A stretch of 64,000 nucleotides of DNA from Blasia pusilla (Eukaryota; Marchantiophyta; Marchantiopsida; Blasiales): positions 5,704,001 through 5,768,000 of the forward strand of contig CM114272.1 of the NCBI GenBank assembly GCA_050084515.1, written 5' to 3'. Shown in pieces: positions 12,612 through 23,789 of this stretch (position 1 is its first letter; each line of letters begins with the position of its first letter). A program made the translations under genes and the position numbers. The notes below the pieces were generated by a model, which was not told where the DNA came from, did not search any database, and saw only the letters and a program-made list of their open reading frames with translations.

Positions 12612-13860
12612 ATGTCAACTCTCTCATCGAGATGCAAGAGGCCGTTAATTATGGAAGAAATTGTAAGAATTACGAGTCCTGAATATTTGGTAGAGAGAGA
12701 TGAGCATAGATTTTCATTATCGTGCTCCCAACGAAAACAATTTTTTTTTATGTGGATCCTAAATTTTATGCTCCTATTTCAAATGGTTTCAATGAGACTC
12801 AAGAGGTTACAGAAGTCTCAATAGGCAAGGAAATTGTGATTACTCTCAATAGTAATGAGAGATACTCTTTAGATATTTGCCTTGGTCTTGAAGAACTTGA
12901 CCATGGAGAATATTCCTCCACTTCCCTCTAAGATTCCAAGGGATGGTATGTTGGTGATGAGTTCGACCTGGAATATAGGTGTATGGATTATGGGGATTTA
13001 GACATTAGTGCAGATAGTCAAGATATTGGAGATAAGTAGCCAAGAGAGTACTATATATTTTGTATATCCAGTTAATCATCAAATCCATGTTCGTTTTGTT
13101 CTCAGATATGTCCGTTTGAGATTGTTGAGTTGAGCAAACGCTCAAGTTTTATTTCTTTGGGAGTCAAGTGACTCAAAAAAGTAAGTCTTCTCTGCTTGTG
13201 TTCTAATATTCAAGTGTGGAGATTTAGTATCCTTTTCTATTGAGTATTTATTTTATTATTTTAAATTATTTATTTTATTAAAATAATTGTGTGGATAATG
13301 CAAGATACTTTATAAATGAGTGTTGACGATTTACACTTTAGCAATGGTAAGTTCTACGTTCCTCTTGATGAACAAGAAAGGGATTATACACCTATAGATG
13401 TCGACGTCGTAGAGGTGATACAAATATCAAGTCCGGAGTATGTCCCATTGCCAATCGTTGGAAATAGGAATAATGCTTCAAGTCCTGGCTATGTTCCATC
13501 GCCGATTTTTGAAAATATGGATAAGGCTTTAAGTCCTAGCTATGTACGATTGCCGATTTTTGAAAATGGGATTAATGCTCCTAATGTTAGTATAAGCCCT
13601 TTGAGAAATGATCAAAGTTATAGTTATGATGAGAGTGCATCTAGGATATTAACCACGCGTGTGGTGAATCATTATTCTATTTCACAAGAAGTAGTTGGAG
13701 GTCACAAGGGAGAAGGAGATACAGATTCCACACATGGTTGTATCCCTTCCTCAGACCCTATAGCATCTAGCCATTCATTTGTACGTGATTGTTGCGCGTC
13801 GGGGTCATGGAAATTAGTGATTTTCATAAAATTTGCTCTGAGGACTCAAGTGAGATGAGT
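12612..13860 (+). pseudogene. Helitron N-terminal region with short repeats
   Basis: Two related stretches share a core of the form ISSPEYV. One is at 12640-12930 (RITSPEYLVERDEH, then a +1 shift into FYAPISNGFNETQ). The other is the 180-codon frame 13316-13858. In the latter, three units of about 17 residues follow one another: SSPEYVPLPIVGNRNNA, SSPGYVPSPIFENMDKA, LSPSYVRLPIFENGINA. This region lies upstream of, and in the same orientation as, the Helitron Rep exons, so I assign it to the same decayed gene. It could instead be a separate gene fragment. No catalytic domain is visible. Confidence 0.5.
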
Positions 13861-14077
13861 ACGATTGAGTCTCATTACCCGTTAGAATGATTTTCCCATT
13901 TCATATTTTTATGAAAACTTAAGTTATGTGTAAATTTATTTTTTAATATAGAATATAATATTCACGGACCAAAACTTGAGTATAAGTTTTTTTTTACAAG
14001 TGTTTCTCTTTTTTTTCTATTATTATTTTATATATTGAAAAAATATATTTTGGTGGGACGGTTGATATTGTCACAAG

Positions 14078-15420
14078 ATGCATGAATCTCAAGAGGAACC
14101 ATCCAGGAGAAATGAAAAAAGACCATTCGCAGACATCACCAATGTAGTCTCTTTATCTAATGTGGAACATGATCACCACATTTCATGTAGTCCTCCATCT
14201 TCTATACGGATTTCGGAGGAAATAGAGAAGCTTGCATATAAGAAGGCTAGAAGGGTTGCTTCTAAAAGAAACAGAATGGCGCTTCAAGATATGCGATTTG
14301 TAACTCATTCAACGACTTTGTCATCTCCAATGTAAGGATGCTTAGCATTATGAATATAGAATGATATCGTAACCATATGTGCATACTCTAGATTTGTTGT
14401 GTGATTTTAATATCTTTCATGTTTGTGATGTAGACTTCCAAATCCATCAAACCCGCAACGATTACGTGATATCCATCAAATTTTGAGGGCTCAAGGACAA
14501 AAGCGAAGACATGCTAAATTAGTTCAATTGAGATCTATTGAAGCTGTTGTGAATGTTCCTTCGATGGAAGAATTACAACCACCCATCATCGATGACTCAC
14601 AAGGTGCAAATACTAGAAGGTATTTATTTATGTATAATATTTCTACATGTTATTATAATAATAGTTAGAATTGTTTTTCCTGTTATGACTTTTTTTTATT
14701 CTTTGTCCAAGTTGATGGCAACACCTACCGATGGAAATCTTCATGCTTCAATAAACAGTACATCGTCTCCAATGTATGTTTCATCCACTCATTAATTTCT
14801 TATTTTTTATTGGTTTTTTTTAAGTTGATTTTTTTAATTTAATGATCATGACTTGATTTTTATTAATACTATTTTTCTCAATCTTCCACTTCCGTCCAAC
14901 CCTCGGGGATTACATGTTATGCTTCAAGTTGCATGAGCACAAGGCGAGAGAAGAAGACACAATAATTTGGCCCAAGCAAATGTTTATCAATTGTTTGTGA
15001 ATCTTCTTCCTAGAGAGGCTATGAGTACTAATGACTTTCATGCTCAAGCTAATATAAGGTATGATTTATTTACTTTTATTATTGATGCTTTCTACTTGGT
15101 CTTAAAATTTTATGAATGATTTCTAATAACAAATTTTTTTTAGGCCAATTATGGTACATCATAAGTTGAAGCTATTCCAAACTTTAGGATTGTGGTCTTA
15201 CCATCTCCAATGTATATTTCTAAACTATATGCTCAAATTATAATATAGATATGTTTGTATGCATATTTATTCTTATTATAATCATATATATTAATTTCTT
15301 AACCTCCGCTTGCAATCACCAGTTCCTACCAATCCTGTACGATTATCTCACATGCTTCAAGTTGCTCGAGCTGAGGGCCAAAGAAAAGACTTGCTCATTT
15401 GGATGAAGTACATGAGATTG
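14078..15420 (+). pseudogene. Helitron N-terminal exons with a thrice-repeated exon pair
   Basis: The frame 14078-14335 ends in STTLSSPM followed by GTAAGG. A second exon (about 14433-14620) begins LPNPSNPQRLRDIHQILRAQ, contains GQKRRHAKLVQ and ends ANTRR before GTATTTAT. The same two-part module recurs: STSSPM/GTATGT at about 14775, then LPLPSNPRGLHVMLQV...GERRRHNNLAQ...ANIR/GTATGA at 14884-15058. It recurs again as LPSPM/GTATAT at about 15212, then LPVPTNPVRLSHMLQVARAEG at 15322-15420. Putative GT donors follow each piece. I infer tandem exon duplication inside the Helitron gene. Later copies carry stops, so the region is no longer coding. Confidence 0.6.
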
Positions 15421-16857
15421 CACATGTTGGCAATTTGTCGATAAGGAGCGATGCCAATGTAGCCAATCGTGAAGGCCACATGGAAGAAAATGAAGACAAT
15501 GTACATGCCTCGATTCCAAATGTGGGATCTAGAAGGGTTGTGAACTTGAAAAAGTTGCTCAATATTGCACATATTCCTAACTTTGAAGATAAGCACATTC
15601 AAATTCTTAGGTTGGGAGATCATATTGATACTATGACTGGCCGTTTTAGTGTTGGACTTATGAATTTCGTTTGTCCAACTTGCAATGCTCTACATTAGAA
15701 GTGTGAGAGAGTGAAGTATACTAGGTTTATAAGCTCGCCTTCTAGTATGTGTTGTGGGCATGGTAAGATTCAATTACCATATTTAACAGCTTCACCTTCT
15801 ATACTAGCATAATTACTTTCTGGTATGAGTTTAAATAGTCTTCGTTTTTTGCATAATGCAAGTGCCTATAATAGTGCTCTTCAATTGGCATCTACTAGGG
15901 CACATTTGACAGAGCAACAAGGTGGTACAGGAAACTTCAGGATTCAAGGTGGTGTATATCATTCTATTGGACCTCTTCATGTTGAAAGTGGTGCTCCTCC
16001 ACAATTTGTGCAAATTTATATTCATGATGATGAGCATGAGATGGAACATAGAAGAAGGATTATGAGTGGAGATTATCGGGATCAATTGAGGCCAAAGATA
16101 TTAAGGAAATTACAAGATATATTACATGCACATAATCCATATCTGGCTTTATTTTGAAATGTGGCTATTGATTCATGTAATTCTGACTTTCATATTGTTC
16201 TTAAGGGTAGTAAGCAAGGTCTCAATGCAAAACGATACACCTTGCCTCTTGCTTCAATGATTGCAGCTATCTTGCCGGAGATGGGAGTGAGCCAGTAGAA
16301 GGATGTGATATTATTGTTTGCTTACATGGAGGAGGGATTCGTCGTCTGTTAGACTTGAATGAAGCCTATATCCCATTGCATTTTGTTTTGCCTTTTGTTT
16401 ATGGTAAAGCAGGTTGGCATCTTGGGATACCTTTGCAAGTGCAACATGATCATAGAGATGATCTACCGTTAAGAGGGGATGCTATGATGGATGAGGATAG
16501 AGATGATATTGTACAAGGGGGAATTCAAGGTGAGGTTACCACTCATGAGGCGAGTTCAAAGACCATTACACTTTTACAATTTGCTTCATTCAGACTTCAA
16601 ATGCGAGCTAATGCTATGGATAATAATCGGTTGCTGAGGTTTGGTCGTCTTACTCAAGAGTATATGGTGGATATATATGCGACTATCAAAATGCAATGGC
16701 TAACTTGGATATGATTGCATCAAAAAGAGTTGAGAGTTGATTTATACCAAGGTATTAGAAATTCCATGACTCGGCATGATGTGAACGGTAAAGGCATAGG
16801 GAGACGTATTATCTTACCTTCGTCTTTCATAGGAGGACCTTATCACATGCATCAATT
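15399..16857 (+). pseudogene. Helitron Rep N-terminal domain (Helitron-like N)
   Basis: About 15640-15815 encodes a cysteine-rich segment (FVCPTCNALH, stop, KCERVKYTRF, MCCGHGKIQLPYL) typical of Helitron proteins just before the N-terminal domain. From 15825 comes the conserved core: FLHNASAYNSALQLAST, FRIQGGVYHSIGPL, FVQIYIHDDEHEMEHR, LRKLQDILHAHNPY. After a break come IPLHFVLPFVYGKAGWHLGI (16370-16430) and LLQFASFRLQMRANAMD-NNRLLRFGRLTQEYMVD (16560-16680), then a stop and KELRVDLYQGI...RIILPSSFIGGP (16720-16840). This domain precedes the HUH nuclease that cuts and joins DNA in rolling-circle transposition. Three or more stops or shifts make it a pseudogene. The reading is lost at about 16860, where another element enters. 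Confidence 0.85.
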
Positions 16858-17059
16858 GTACCACCTCCACTCCCTCCTCCCTCATTGCTCTTCTCATCCT
16901 TGCCTTGCCTTCCATCATGGACTAAAAGTATGGGTCCCACCTCTTCGAACCCATGTCCGTGGACATGTCCAGACTTGTCCGTCCATATCCGTCCTAAGTA
17001 AGGACTTGTCTGTTTTTGTGCAACCATGCATAGCATCATAGTACAATTGATGCATGTGA
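16843..17059. mobile_element. MITE-like half-copy bounded by 19-bp inverted repeats
   Basis: 16862-17040 is the reverse complement of the left half of the repeat at 5106-5412 (GACAAGTCCTTAC, GACGGATATGGACGGACAAG, GGGAGTGGAGGTGG on the minus strand). It is flanked by a perfect 19-bp inverted repeat at 16843-16861 and 17041-17059. The left arm is ordinary Helitron coding sequence (the HMHQLY codons), so the right arm is an inverted copy of target DNA rather than a normal direct target duplication. Confidence 0.65.
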
Positions 17060-17792
17060 CGGGGTCCCCCTATGCCATATCATATACCTTGGAAAATACT
17101 ACATCAAGAGAAGATATTATTGATGAGACATCATTATATCTTGATGAAAGATATTTCGATCCCTTCTATCTTTCAAGATCTTCTTATTTTTTCCTATGAT
17201 ATTATGTGGGACTCTAACAATATTTATATTGTATGGTATGAAGGTACATTTCTTCTTTAGAAGCATGTCGGCGAATCTTCAAATTTAGTCTACATGTAGA
17301 GCAACCAAGTATTGTGAGATTGATTATTTATCTTCTAGATAGTAAAATGGTTTATTCTCAAGGGCAAGATTCATTGGGTAATATTTTGGAGCGAAGTAAG
17401 AAAACCACTCTAACTCAATGGTTTGCAACAAATGTTTCTGATACAACTGCGTGAGAATATCTTTATTTGGAGTTCCCTTCTCATTACTCTTGGAATAAGA
17501 AGCGATGGCATCCACGTCAATGTGCACGAGAAGGATGTGGACATCCTATTGGAGGTGTGTAAATAAAAAATCCAAGTAAACTTTCTATTCTATGTTAAGA
17601 TATAATTATTAAGGCAAAATTTGAGTTAATGTTATAAACACATTCGTGCTTCCTTCCTTATACTTTTCTTTTGGCTAATCCTAGCTGAAGGGAAGTGTCA
17701 TTGGTTACGATTACTTCCATGTAAGAGGGGCTCAATCATATCAAGATTTGAGAGCTATCAATGGTGTAGTTTATTCTACCTTCAAAGATACC
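17060..17792 (+). pseudogene. Helitron Rep-helicase linker
   Basis: Conserved Helitron segments are readable: EACRRIFKFSLHVEQPSIVR and LIIYLLDSKMVYSQ near 17255-17355, then TTLTQWFATNVSDTTA, a stop, EYLYLEFPSHYSWNKK and RWHPRQC near 17405-17530, then GCHWLRLLPCKRG-type remains and DLRAINGVVYSTFKDT at 17745-17792. In family members these lie between the Rep nuclease and the helicase. The nuclease core itself (the HUH histidines and the paired tyrosines) is not found between 16860 and 17250, so it appears deleted. Stops and shifts are frequent. Confidence 0.75.
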
Positions 17793-19040
17793 GTTGTCGT
17801 ATCGAGAGCCTTTTTTTGAGTAAGGGCGGGCCTTCTAGCTGCTACAGACGTGGTCGATGTAAGGTGAACTCTCTAAGAAGTTCTCCTTTTTCAATACAAA
17901 ATTATTATGTATACTCTCCATTCTCTCACGACAGGTATCACAAATGGAAGTGCTGAGGCGATCACTTCTTCGTAACATCGGACCCCAAAATTCCTAACTA
18001 TAAACAACTTTACGCTTGTACAAGAGGAAGATAACACAACTAGTGTTAAACCCTACTTGAGCAGGCCTATTGACATCCATGGATCGCTAGATAAGGATAT
18101 ACAAAGTACAATCCCATGTCCTTCCATATGTGACGATAAGAAGAATCATCGGAGTTGGAGATTGCATGACCTGGTTCATGAACGCCTCCCCAAAGTGATA
18201 AACTAAATAGTGAGTGAACCAATGTCTATCTACAAAGAATACCTTGACATGGTAAGGATTGAGGAAAGGAAAGTCGGACACAACTCGTGCTCCACCCGTA
18301 TCCATGTTTGACAGACATTCTCTACTCTCCTCAAGAATGGGCTTTGGCGGAATTATTCTCCCAAAAAGGATAATCCACTCTTATTAGGAAAATAACAAGC
18401 CAAAACATTCACTATTTTAGTATGACTAAACTCCTCTAAGGTGACAAGCCTCTCATCTCCACACACACCATATTCTAGAAACCTCTCGAAGAATAGACCA
18501 TGGTCAAGTTACTCTCCCAAGAGCGGTGATTCATTCTCATTGGAAGAGCAAGCAATCCCAAAGCCATACACTCAAGAGTGACACGAGAGACACAAGATGT
18601 GAAATAGAAGGTGCTTAACCCTTTAAGGTCCCTCCTCTTTATATACTCACAAGGGATCCACAAGAATACGAAATAGAACTAATCTTATCTTGTGTCACAT
18701 GGCTTCCTCTCAAGGCTTAGCTAATCACATTTTGACACAAGTAGATTTCCTCTTATCTCTTCCAAAATATCCTCTTTTACCCATTTGATATTTTCCAAAT
18801 TACCCCAATTATCCTAGTCACCAATCAAGACTACTTTTGCTTTTCATTAAAACATTAACCTCACTACTTTACTTTTATAAAGTCATATTTTATTTATTAC
18901 CTCTTGTCCTAAAAGAGGTAATAAAGAGGTTTAAATATGAGAATTTCCTTTTCTTGAGCTAATTTACTTAATGCTAATAAAACTCTATCTAACATTTAAC
19001 GATGAAGGAGTTTACACACTGGTTGATTTTACTATACGAC
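17793..19040. mobile_element. Solo-LTR-like insertion in the Helitron (~1.25 kb)
   Basis: The insert begins TGTCGTAT and ends ATACGACA (perfect 8-bp inverted ends with TG...CA) and is flanked by CCGT on both sides, a short target duplication. Removing it rejoins the Helitron reading ...FKDT with VIQMGLLEDERE. Its first ~400 bp (17793-18195) recur at 59664-60076 starting at the same TGTCGT. There is no coding domain inside (the frames at 18087-18663 show nothing). The size and ends fit a solo LTR left after recombination. No internal region is present to name the superfamily. Confidence 0.65.
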
Positions 19041-19680
19041 ACCGTTATTCAAATGGGACTTTTGGAGGACGAAAGAGAGATCTTTTCTTACTTTGAAGAG
19101 GCGATTGTCATTCGTACTGGCTATTTATAACGTTTACTCTTTGCCATCAGTCTTCTATACAATACACCTTCCCTTCCGGCTATGGTGTGGAAATAATTTT
19201 TGGTTCCATGGACAAAAGATCTTCTATATCAAAGACGTGAGGTAATATGCATGCCTTTTGTCAAGTCAAATTTTTTTTATTTCTCTTATGAATATTTTAG
19301 GTACTTTATTTATGTTTTAACTTCTATATTTGTTCCTTGTAACAAAGAATTGGTATTTCGACCCTTCTATTGGATGTTCATATTATTCATCTTGCGTTAT
19401 TGGAGGTCCATTACCATCTTCAAGATCATGGTAAAAGTATGGGGGACTTCCTTATAATGCCTCAACCAGATATCCAAGCTCGTGATTTATCTATTTCGCG
19501 TCTATAAGAGGAAGAGCTCTCCTATGATCATGATATGCTTTGTGAGCGTGTGAGAGGAGGAGAGATGTATTTAAATGATGGACAACGAGCTATTTGGGAA
19601 GTTATTTGTAATGCTTTTCGCGATATCTTATAGGATGCCCCGCCTTTTGTACGTGGATATTATGTATAATATATTTTTAT
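19041..19680 (+). pseudogene. Helitron helicase, N-terminal part
   Basis: Collinear pieces of the Pif1-like helicase entry region: MGLLEDERE-IFSYFEEA (19045-19100), MPQPDIQARDLSISRL (19456-19506) and a Q-motif-like LNDGQRAIWEVICNAFRD near 19571-19625. In family members the nucleotide-binding Walker A loop follows directly. It is absent here: an AT-rich run and then the gypsy insertion start instead. Confidence 0.75.
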
Positions 19681-19775
19681 ATTATTTTTTACTCTTTAAA
19701 TTTCATTCTTTTTAAAGTGCTTTTCTGTAACTAAAAATCTGGATTTTTCAGGAAATTTTTTTTTTTAATCGATGG

Positions 19776-20505
19776 TGTCGTGCGTATACGCATCGCTACA
19801 CAACATACATCACCGTCATCGAACACACACACAAACACACACAACCCCATGCTAACTCATGGCATCCATATACCAAGGCGAGAAGTACTAAAATATCTCG
19901 AATTAAAGTAAGATCTAATCTCGCACTACACCATCTCACACCATAGCTCTCAAAGGTGTGCACTCTCTCTTATGTCAAACCAAACCCACTCTCCTAATGA
20001 GAGGCTTGGGTTACACTCACAAGGCAAGCAAGACCATAGCTCCGCCGCCTCATGCCAAGAGGTTCAACAAAGATCTCTCAAGCTCTGTCTCTTGGAGGTG
20101 TACTCCCTTCCCTCTCCCAAGCCCTCTCAACGGTAATCTATGCTCACAAGTACCTCCTTGGCTCTTGACCTACTGTAGCGGGTCAAGGGCCACTTCCCAA
20201 AGTGGAAAGTCAACTATCCCTAATATGGAAACTTACCAAAAATAGTAAGTTTCTCTATATGGCTCCAAATGAGCCGAAACGGAGGGGATCAATAGGTCAT
20301 CCTCGACCTCTTGGGCCTATCCTCCACTACTCGTGCAGACGGTTTGCTAGATCCCAACGATCTATCCTAACAGTCGTGACAGCTGTCGTACGCATACACA
20401 TCGCTAAACAACATACATCGCTGTCATCGAACACACACGATTCCATGCTAATTCATGGCATCCATACACCGAGGCGAGAAGTACCAAAATATCTCCAATT
20501 GCCCC
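19776..20505 (-). repeat. LTR-like unit plus partial second copy, head to tail
   Basis: Read on the minus strand, a ~600-bp unit starts beside the purine tract at about 20505 (GGAGATATTTTGGTACTTC) and runs to about 19905. A second, truncated start of the same unit (GAGATATTTTAGTACTTC) follows at about 19905-19776. The two starts (20380-20505 and 19776-19905) share TGTCGT-CGCAT-CATCG and GGCATCCATA-ACC blocks. This looks like an LTR dimer, as a two-LTR circle or unequal recombination might leave. Confidence 0.5.
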
Positions 20506-20691
20506 CCTAGTTGGTGGTTAGGTCCCTCTAACTCCAGATAGCCATCTATCCCTACGTACCATGACATACATCTCTAGGATGCTAAGAGTAGAAAGGTCGG
20601 GTGCTCATGTGGCCCCATCGTTAGTCGCCTTCCTGTCATCCATATCACAGAAAAAGTCGGAATCAAAACCTACCTAGTATCTCCTCTATGT

Positions 20692-21330
20692 ACATCTGGG
20701 ACACATCCATCATCCCTGAGGAACCCTATTGAGAGGTGGCATCAGACATGCCATATGCCAATCTCTCGAACATCCATCACAGACTAGCATCGTGGCCGCA
20801 CCACGAGCAGAACCACACAACATACAACGAAAGCCTCCAAGAACTACTATTGAGCTCGGATCTACTGTACCATCAATGTTAGGAAGATGACATGGCGCAC
20901 AATTACGCACATGGTCCTTCCATACCAAACCATTGCGTCCCTCCAGCAAGAGAACACCAGATGGCAAAACGTCACGCACTCTCACGATAGTGCGCCCTGC
21001 AGTCACATCCAACGTCGTTGGTGCCGTCTGCTACAAGTAGACATAATCTCCTTGATGAAACCTCTGGATAGTTGGTCGATAACCGACACCCTAAATAGTC
21101 GCATACCTCAACGTATCACGATGCTGCGCAATCGCCAAGTTCTCGAACGTTATGGGCATCACTCTCCAAAGCAACTTAGCCCTCTGAGAACATGCTCGCA
21201 TCCATACATCTAGGTCATCAAGGTCCAACACCTCACCAGCATCTCGATGAATGGCCGCAGGTAAATCTAGCTCTCGGCTATAAAGTAGCGAGTATGGTGA
21301 AAAAGACGCTAAGGGATACCGCTTCGCTAA
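20692..21330 (-). pseudogene. Gypsy integrase C-terminal region with PHD finger
   Basis: After the integrase core, a segment reading FHQGDYVYL-(stop)-QTAPTTLDVTAGRTIVRVRD leads into WKDHVRNCAPCHLPNIDG, then a zinc finger at 20692-20826: CMLC, 11 residues, CDGC, 4 residues, H, 2 residues, C, then WMCPRC. This is a full C4-H-C3 PHD spacing. One TGA (20710-20712) lies just before the final W-x-C-P-x-C. PHD fingers in other proteins read histone H3 tails, so a targeting role like that of chromodomains in chromoviruses is a reasonable inference, not shown here. Confidence 0.75.
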
Positions 21331-21332
21331 AA

Positions 21333-22330
21333 TCAGATCCCATCGCCAACCACAAAGAATCGAGGTCCCAATCTCCTAGGTGACCTCTTTGCAAGCCATA
21401 CTTGCGTAAACCCCTCTTCATTTTCTGCACAACTCTCTCCGCTAATCCATCCACCTCGCGAAGTCGTGCGGTGGTCGATCAGCGCCTGATCACACAAGGC
21501 CTGGAACTCACCGCGAAACTCGATACCCTGGTCTGTCAACACCTCAGCCGGTACGCCATAATGACTCACCATTCTGTCAAGGAAGGCATAAGCTACTCCC
21601 TTACTCGCTTTGTCAGGCAATGCAACCAACTCAATCCACTTCGAGAAGTGCTCGACCATCACCAACACATAACGACTATGACGCTCCTTCAAATGCAAAG
21701 GTCCTGCAAAATCCAAACTCCATCTTTACCCTAAGCCCATGATCAGTAATGGATGCAACTGTGGAGTCGGAGCATTGAACGATGCTCGGACCCGATCACA
21801 CATCATGTACCTGGCAACAAACTGATGAACGTTAGTCTGCATGCCTCGCCACCGATACTAAATGTGGAGCAAGCTGTACGTCCGCTTCATCCCAAAGTGA
21901 CCCAACTCCTCGTGGGCATGATGCACTAGTCGTGCTCTGTGCAAAGGATGTGGTACTACGCGAACTCTACCATCCTCCCAAACCCTCAAAACATGTGTCC
22001 GCTCCCAACGGAACGGTTTGGCCCGTTGTAGGATCCGATCTCGCTCTCTTGCACCCACGGTGCTCGCAACAGTGCCGGTACGAAGGTACTCCAAGATTAC
22101 TCCATCATCATGAATACCTCTGCCACCTATCGTCTCCTCACTGGCCTCGGGATCCAAGGACTCTCCACTAGACCTTGCCCTCAAAGTCTCCACACTCCGG
22201 CTCTCCATAGCCAACATGCCTAAATAGGCTGACGCGTGCCATCCTGTTATTGACTCCTCATCACTCTCTCCATGCCATCGAGCTCCAGTCGCATCTCGCT
22301 GACTTGGGCATGGGTTACGACTCAATCCAT
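21333..22330 (-). pseudogene. Gypsy integrase core
   Basis: The HHCC-type zinc region ends in HEELGHFGMKRTYSLLHI (21858-21910). The catalytic core has MDFAGPLHL (first Asp, 21716) and VLTDQGIEFRGEF (second Asp). After HRTTS the frame shifts by deletion and the expected Glu helix appears in another frame as ERVVQKMKRGL, so the enzyme is inactive in this copy. Confidence 0.8.
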
Positions 22331-22337
22331 ATGCATC

Positions 22338-22682
22338 CTAGTTGAGCATCCTAGGTCTATGTACCACATAAAAATCATACTTCAGAGCCCATCTCGCAAG
22401 CTTCCGTGTAAGCTTGTCGGATTCCATCAACCACTTCAGTGGTTGATGGTTTAGGTGAAGTGGTTGATGATCAGTGATGATAGTAAAGGGGTTGTCGAAT
22501 AAGTAAGACCTGAAATGCGCGATAGCCCACACTGCAGCCAAGCAGTCACCCTCATACGAGGTGAACTTTGCCTCTACAGCGTTGTTCGAGCGGCTAGCGT
22601 AAGCCACCACAAACTCTCTACCCTCATCATCATGCTGAGTGAGCACCGCTCCAAGCCCCAACACGCTCCAATCTGTGTGCAA
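22338..22682 (-). pseudogene. Gypsy RNase H domain
   Basis: HTDWSVLGLGAVLTQHDDEG, VAYASRSNNAVEAKFTSYE, DCLAAVWAIAHFRSYLFD and FTIITDHQPL are the standard gypsy RNase H landmarks, with catalytic D, E and D positions. A stop lies between this block and the RT. Confidence 0.88.
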
Positions 22683-22767
22683 CTAGAAAGGACGCCCCCT
22701 GATCGATCTCCTCAAGATGGGCGCGGACGTTAGCCTATCCTTGAACAACTAAAATGCTCTCTCCTGC

Positions 22768-23787
22768 TCATCCCCTATGCCACTTGTGATCCATCTTGGT
22801 CAGCAAGGTTAGTGGCTTCACAATAAAATTGAATCCCTTGACGTACCACCGATAGAAGTTCGCCAATCCCATGAATGCGTGAACACGGCTCACATCTGTA
22901 GGGCGTGGAATACGTGAGATAGCCTCTACCTTCATTTGCTGAACACCAAGGCCCCTTGGGTATATCGTATGACCCAAGTACTCAATCTGGTCATAGAAGA
23001 ACTTGCACTTGCCTGGATGTAGCTTCAACCCATGTAATTGCAATAGTCGAAACACCTCCTCTAGATATCGCTCATGCTCCTCAACCATGGCGCTAAAGAC
23101 TACGATGTCATCAATATAACACCTAGCAAAATCCAGACTAGCCAAGATCCTATCCATGACCCTCTGCAACTCAGCCGGGGCATTCTTTAACCCAAATGGT
23201 AAGAACCGCCACTAGTACAAAAAATCCTTCCCGTGAGGATCAATGCCCCAAAATATCGTCTTCTGCCTGTCCTCCAATCTGATAGGTAGCTGATGGTATC
23301 CGGATCGCAAATCTAATGAACTAAAGACCTTTGCGTGACCAATCGCATCAAAGATCTCCTCAGGGGTGGGCATGGCATACCTATCGGTCTTCGTCTGCCG
23401 ATTGATGGGTCCGTAATCCCCACACATCCGCCTATCCGTCCAGTTGCCATGCATATCCTTCTTGGCAGGCATGATAGTGGCAGATGCATACTCCCCATAC
23501 GACATCTCCACTAGTCCTGCTCCGACCAAGTCCTGGCTCCTACTCTGAATCAGAGCCCTCTGCATATCACTGTACCTGTAGGGTCTTTGGAAGATTGGTG
23601 TATCACTCGACAACTCAATGCAGATCCCCGATCCCTTCAGCGTACCCAGATCCTCCATGCTAAAGGCAAAGCAGCTCCTGTAACTCTTGAGGAACTGATG
23701 TATCCGGCGCCGCTCTCCTCTTGTCAACTTAGGGCCCATATTTGGCTCCCAAGTCTCCATCGTGACAACAATAGGACTCTCCGGCAT
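22768..23787 (-). pseudogene. Gypsy reverse transcriptase
   Basis: Motifs in order: IFQRPYRYSD, CGDYGPINRQTKTDRYAMP, VFSSLDLRSGYHQLPI, FWGIDPHGKDFLY then a stop (23212) and continuation to LQRVMDRIL, and the catalytic YIDDIVVFS near 23110. They are followed by the connection segment (YLGHTI, ISRIPRPTDVSRVHAFMGLANFYRW). Length and order match the Ty3/gypsy family. At least one stop interrupts it. Confidence 0.9.
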
Positions 23788-23789
23788 GG

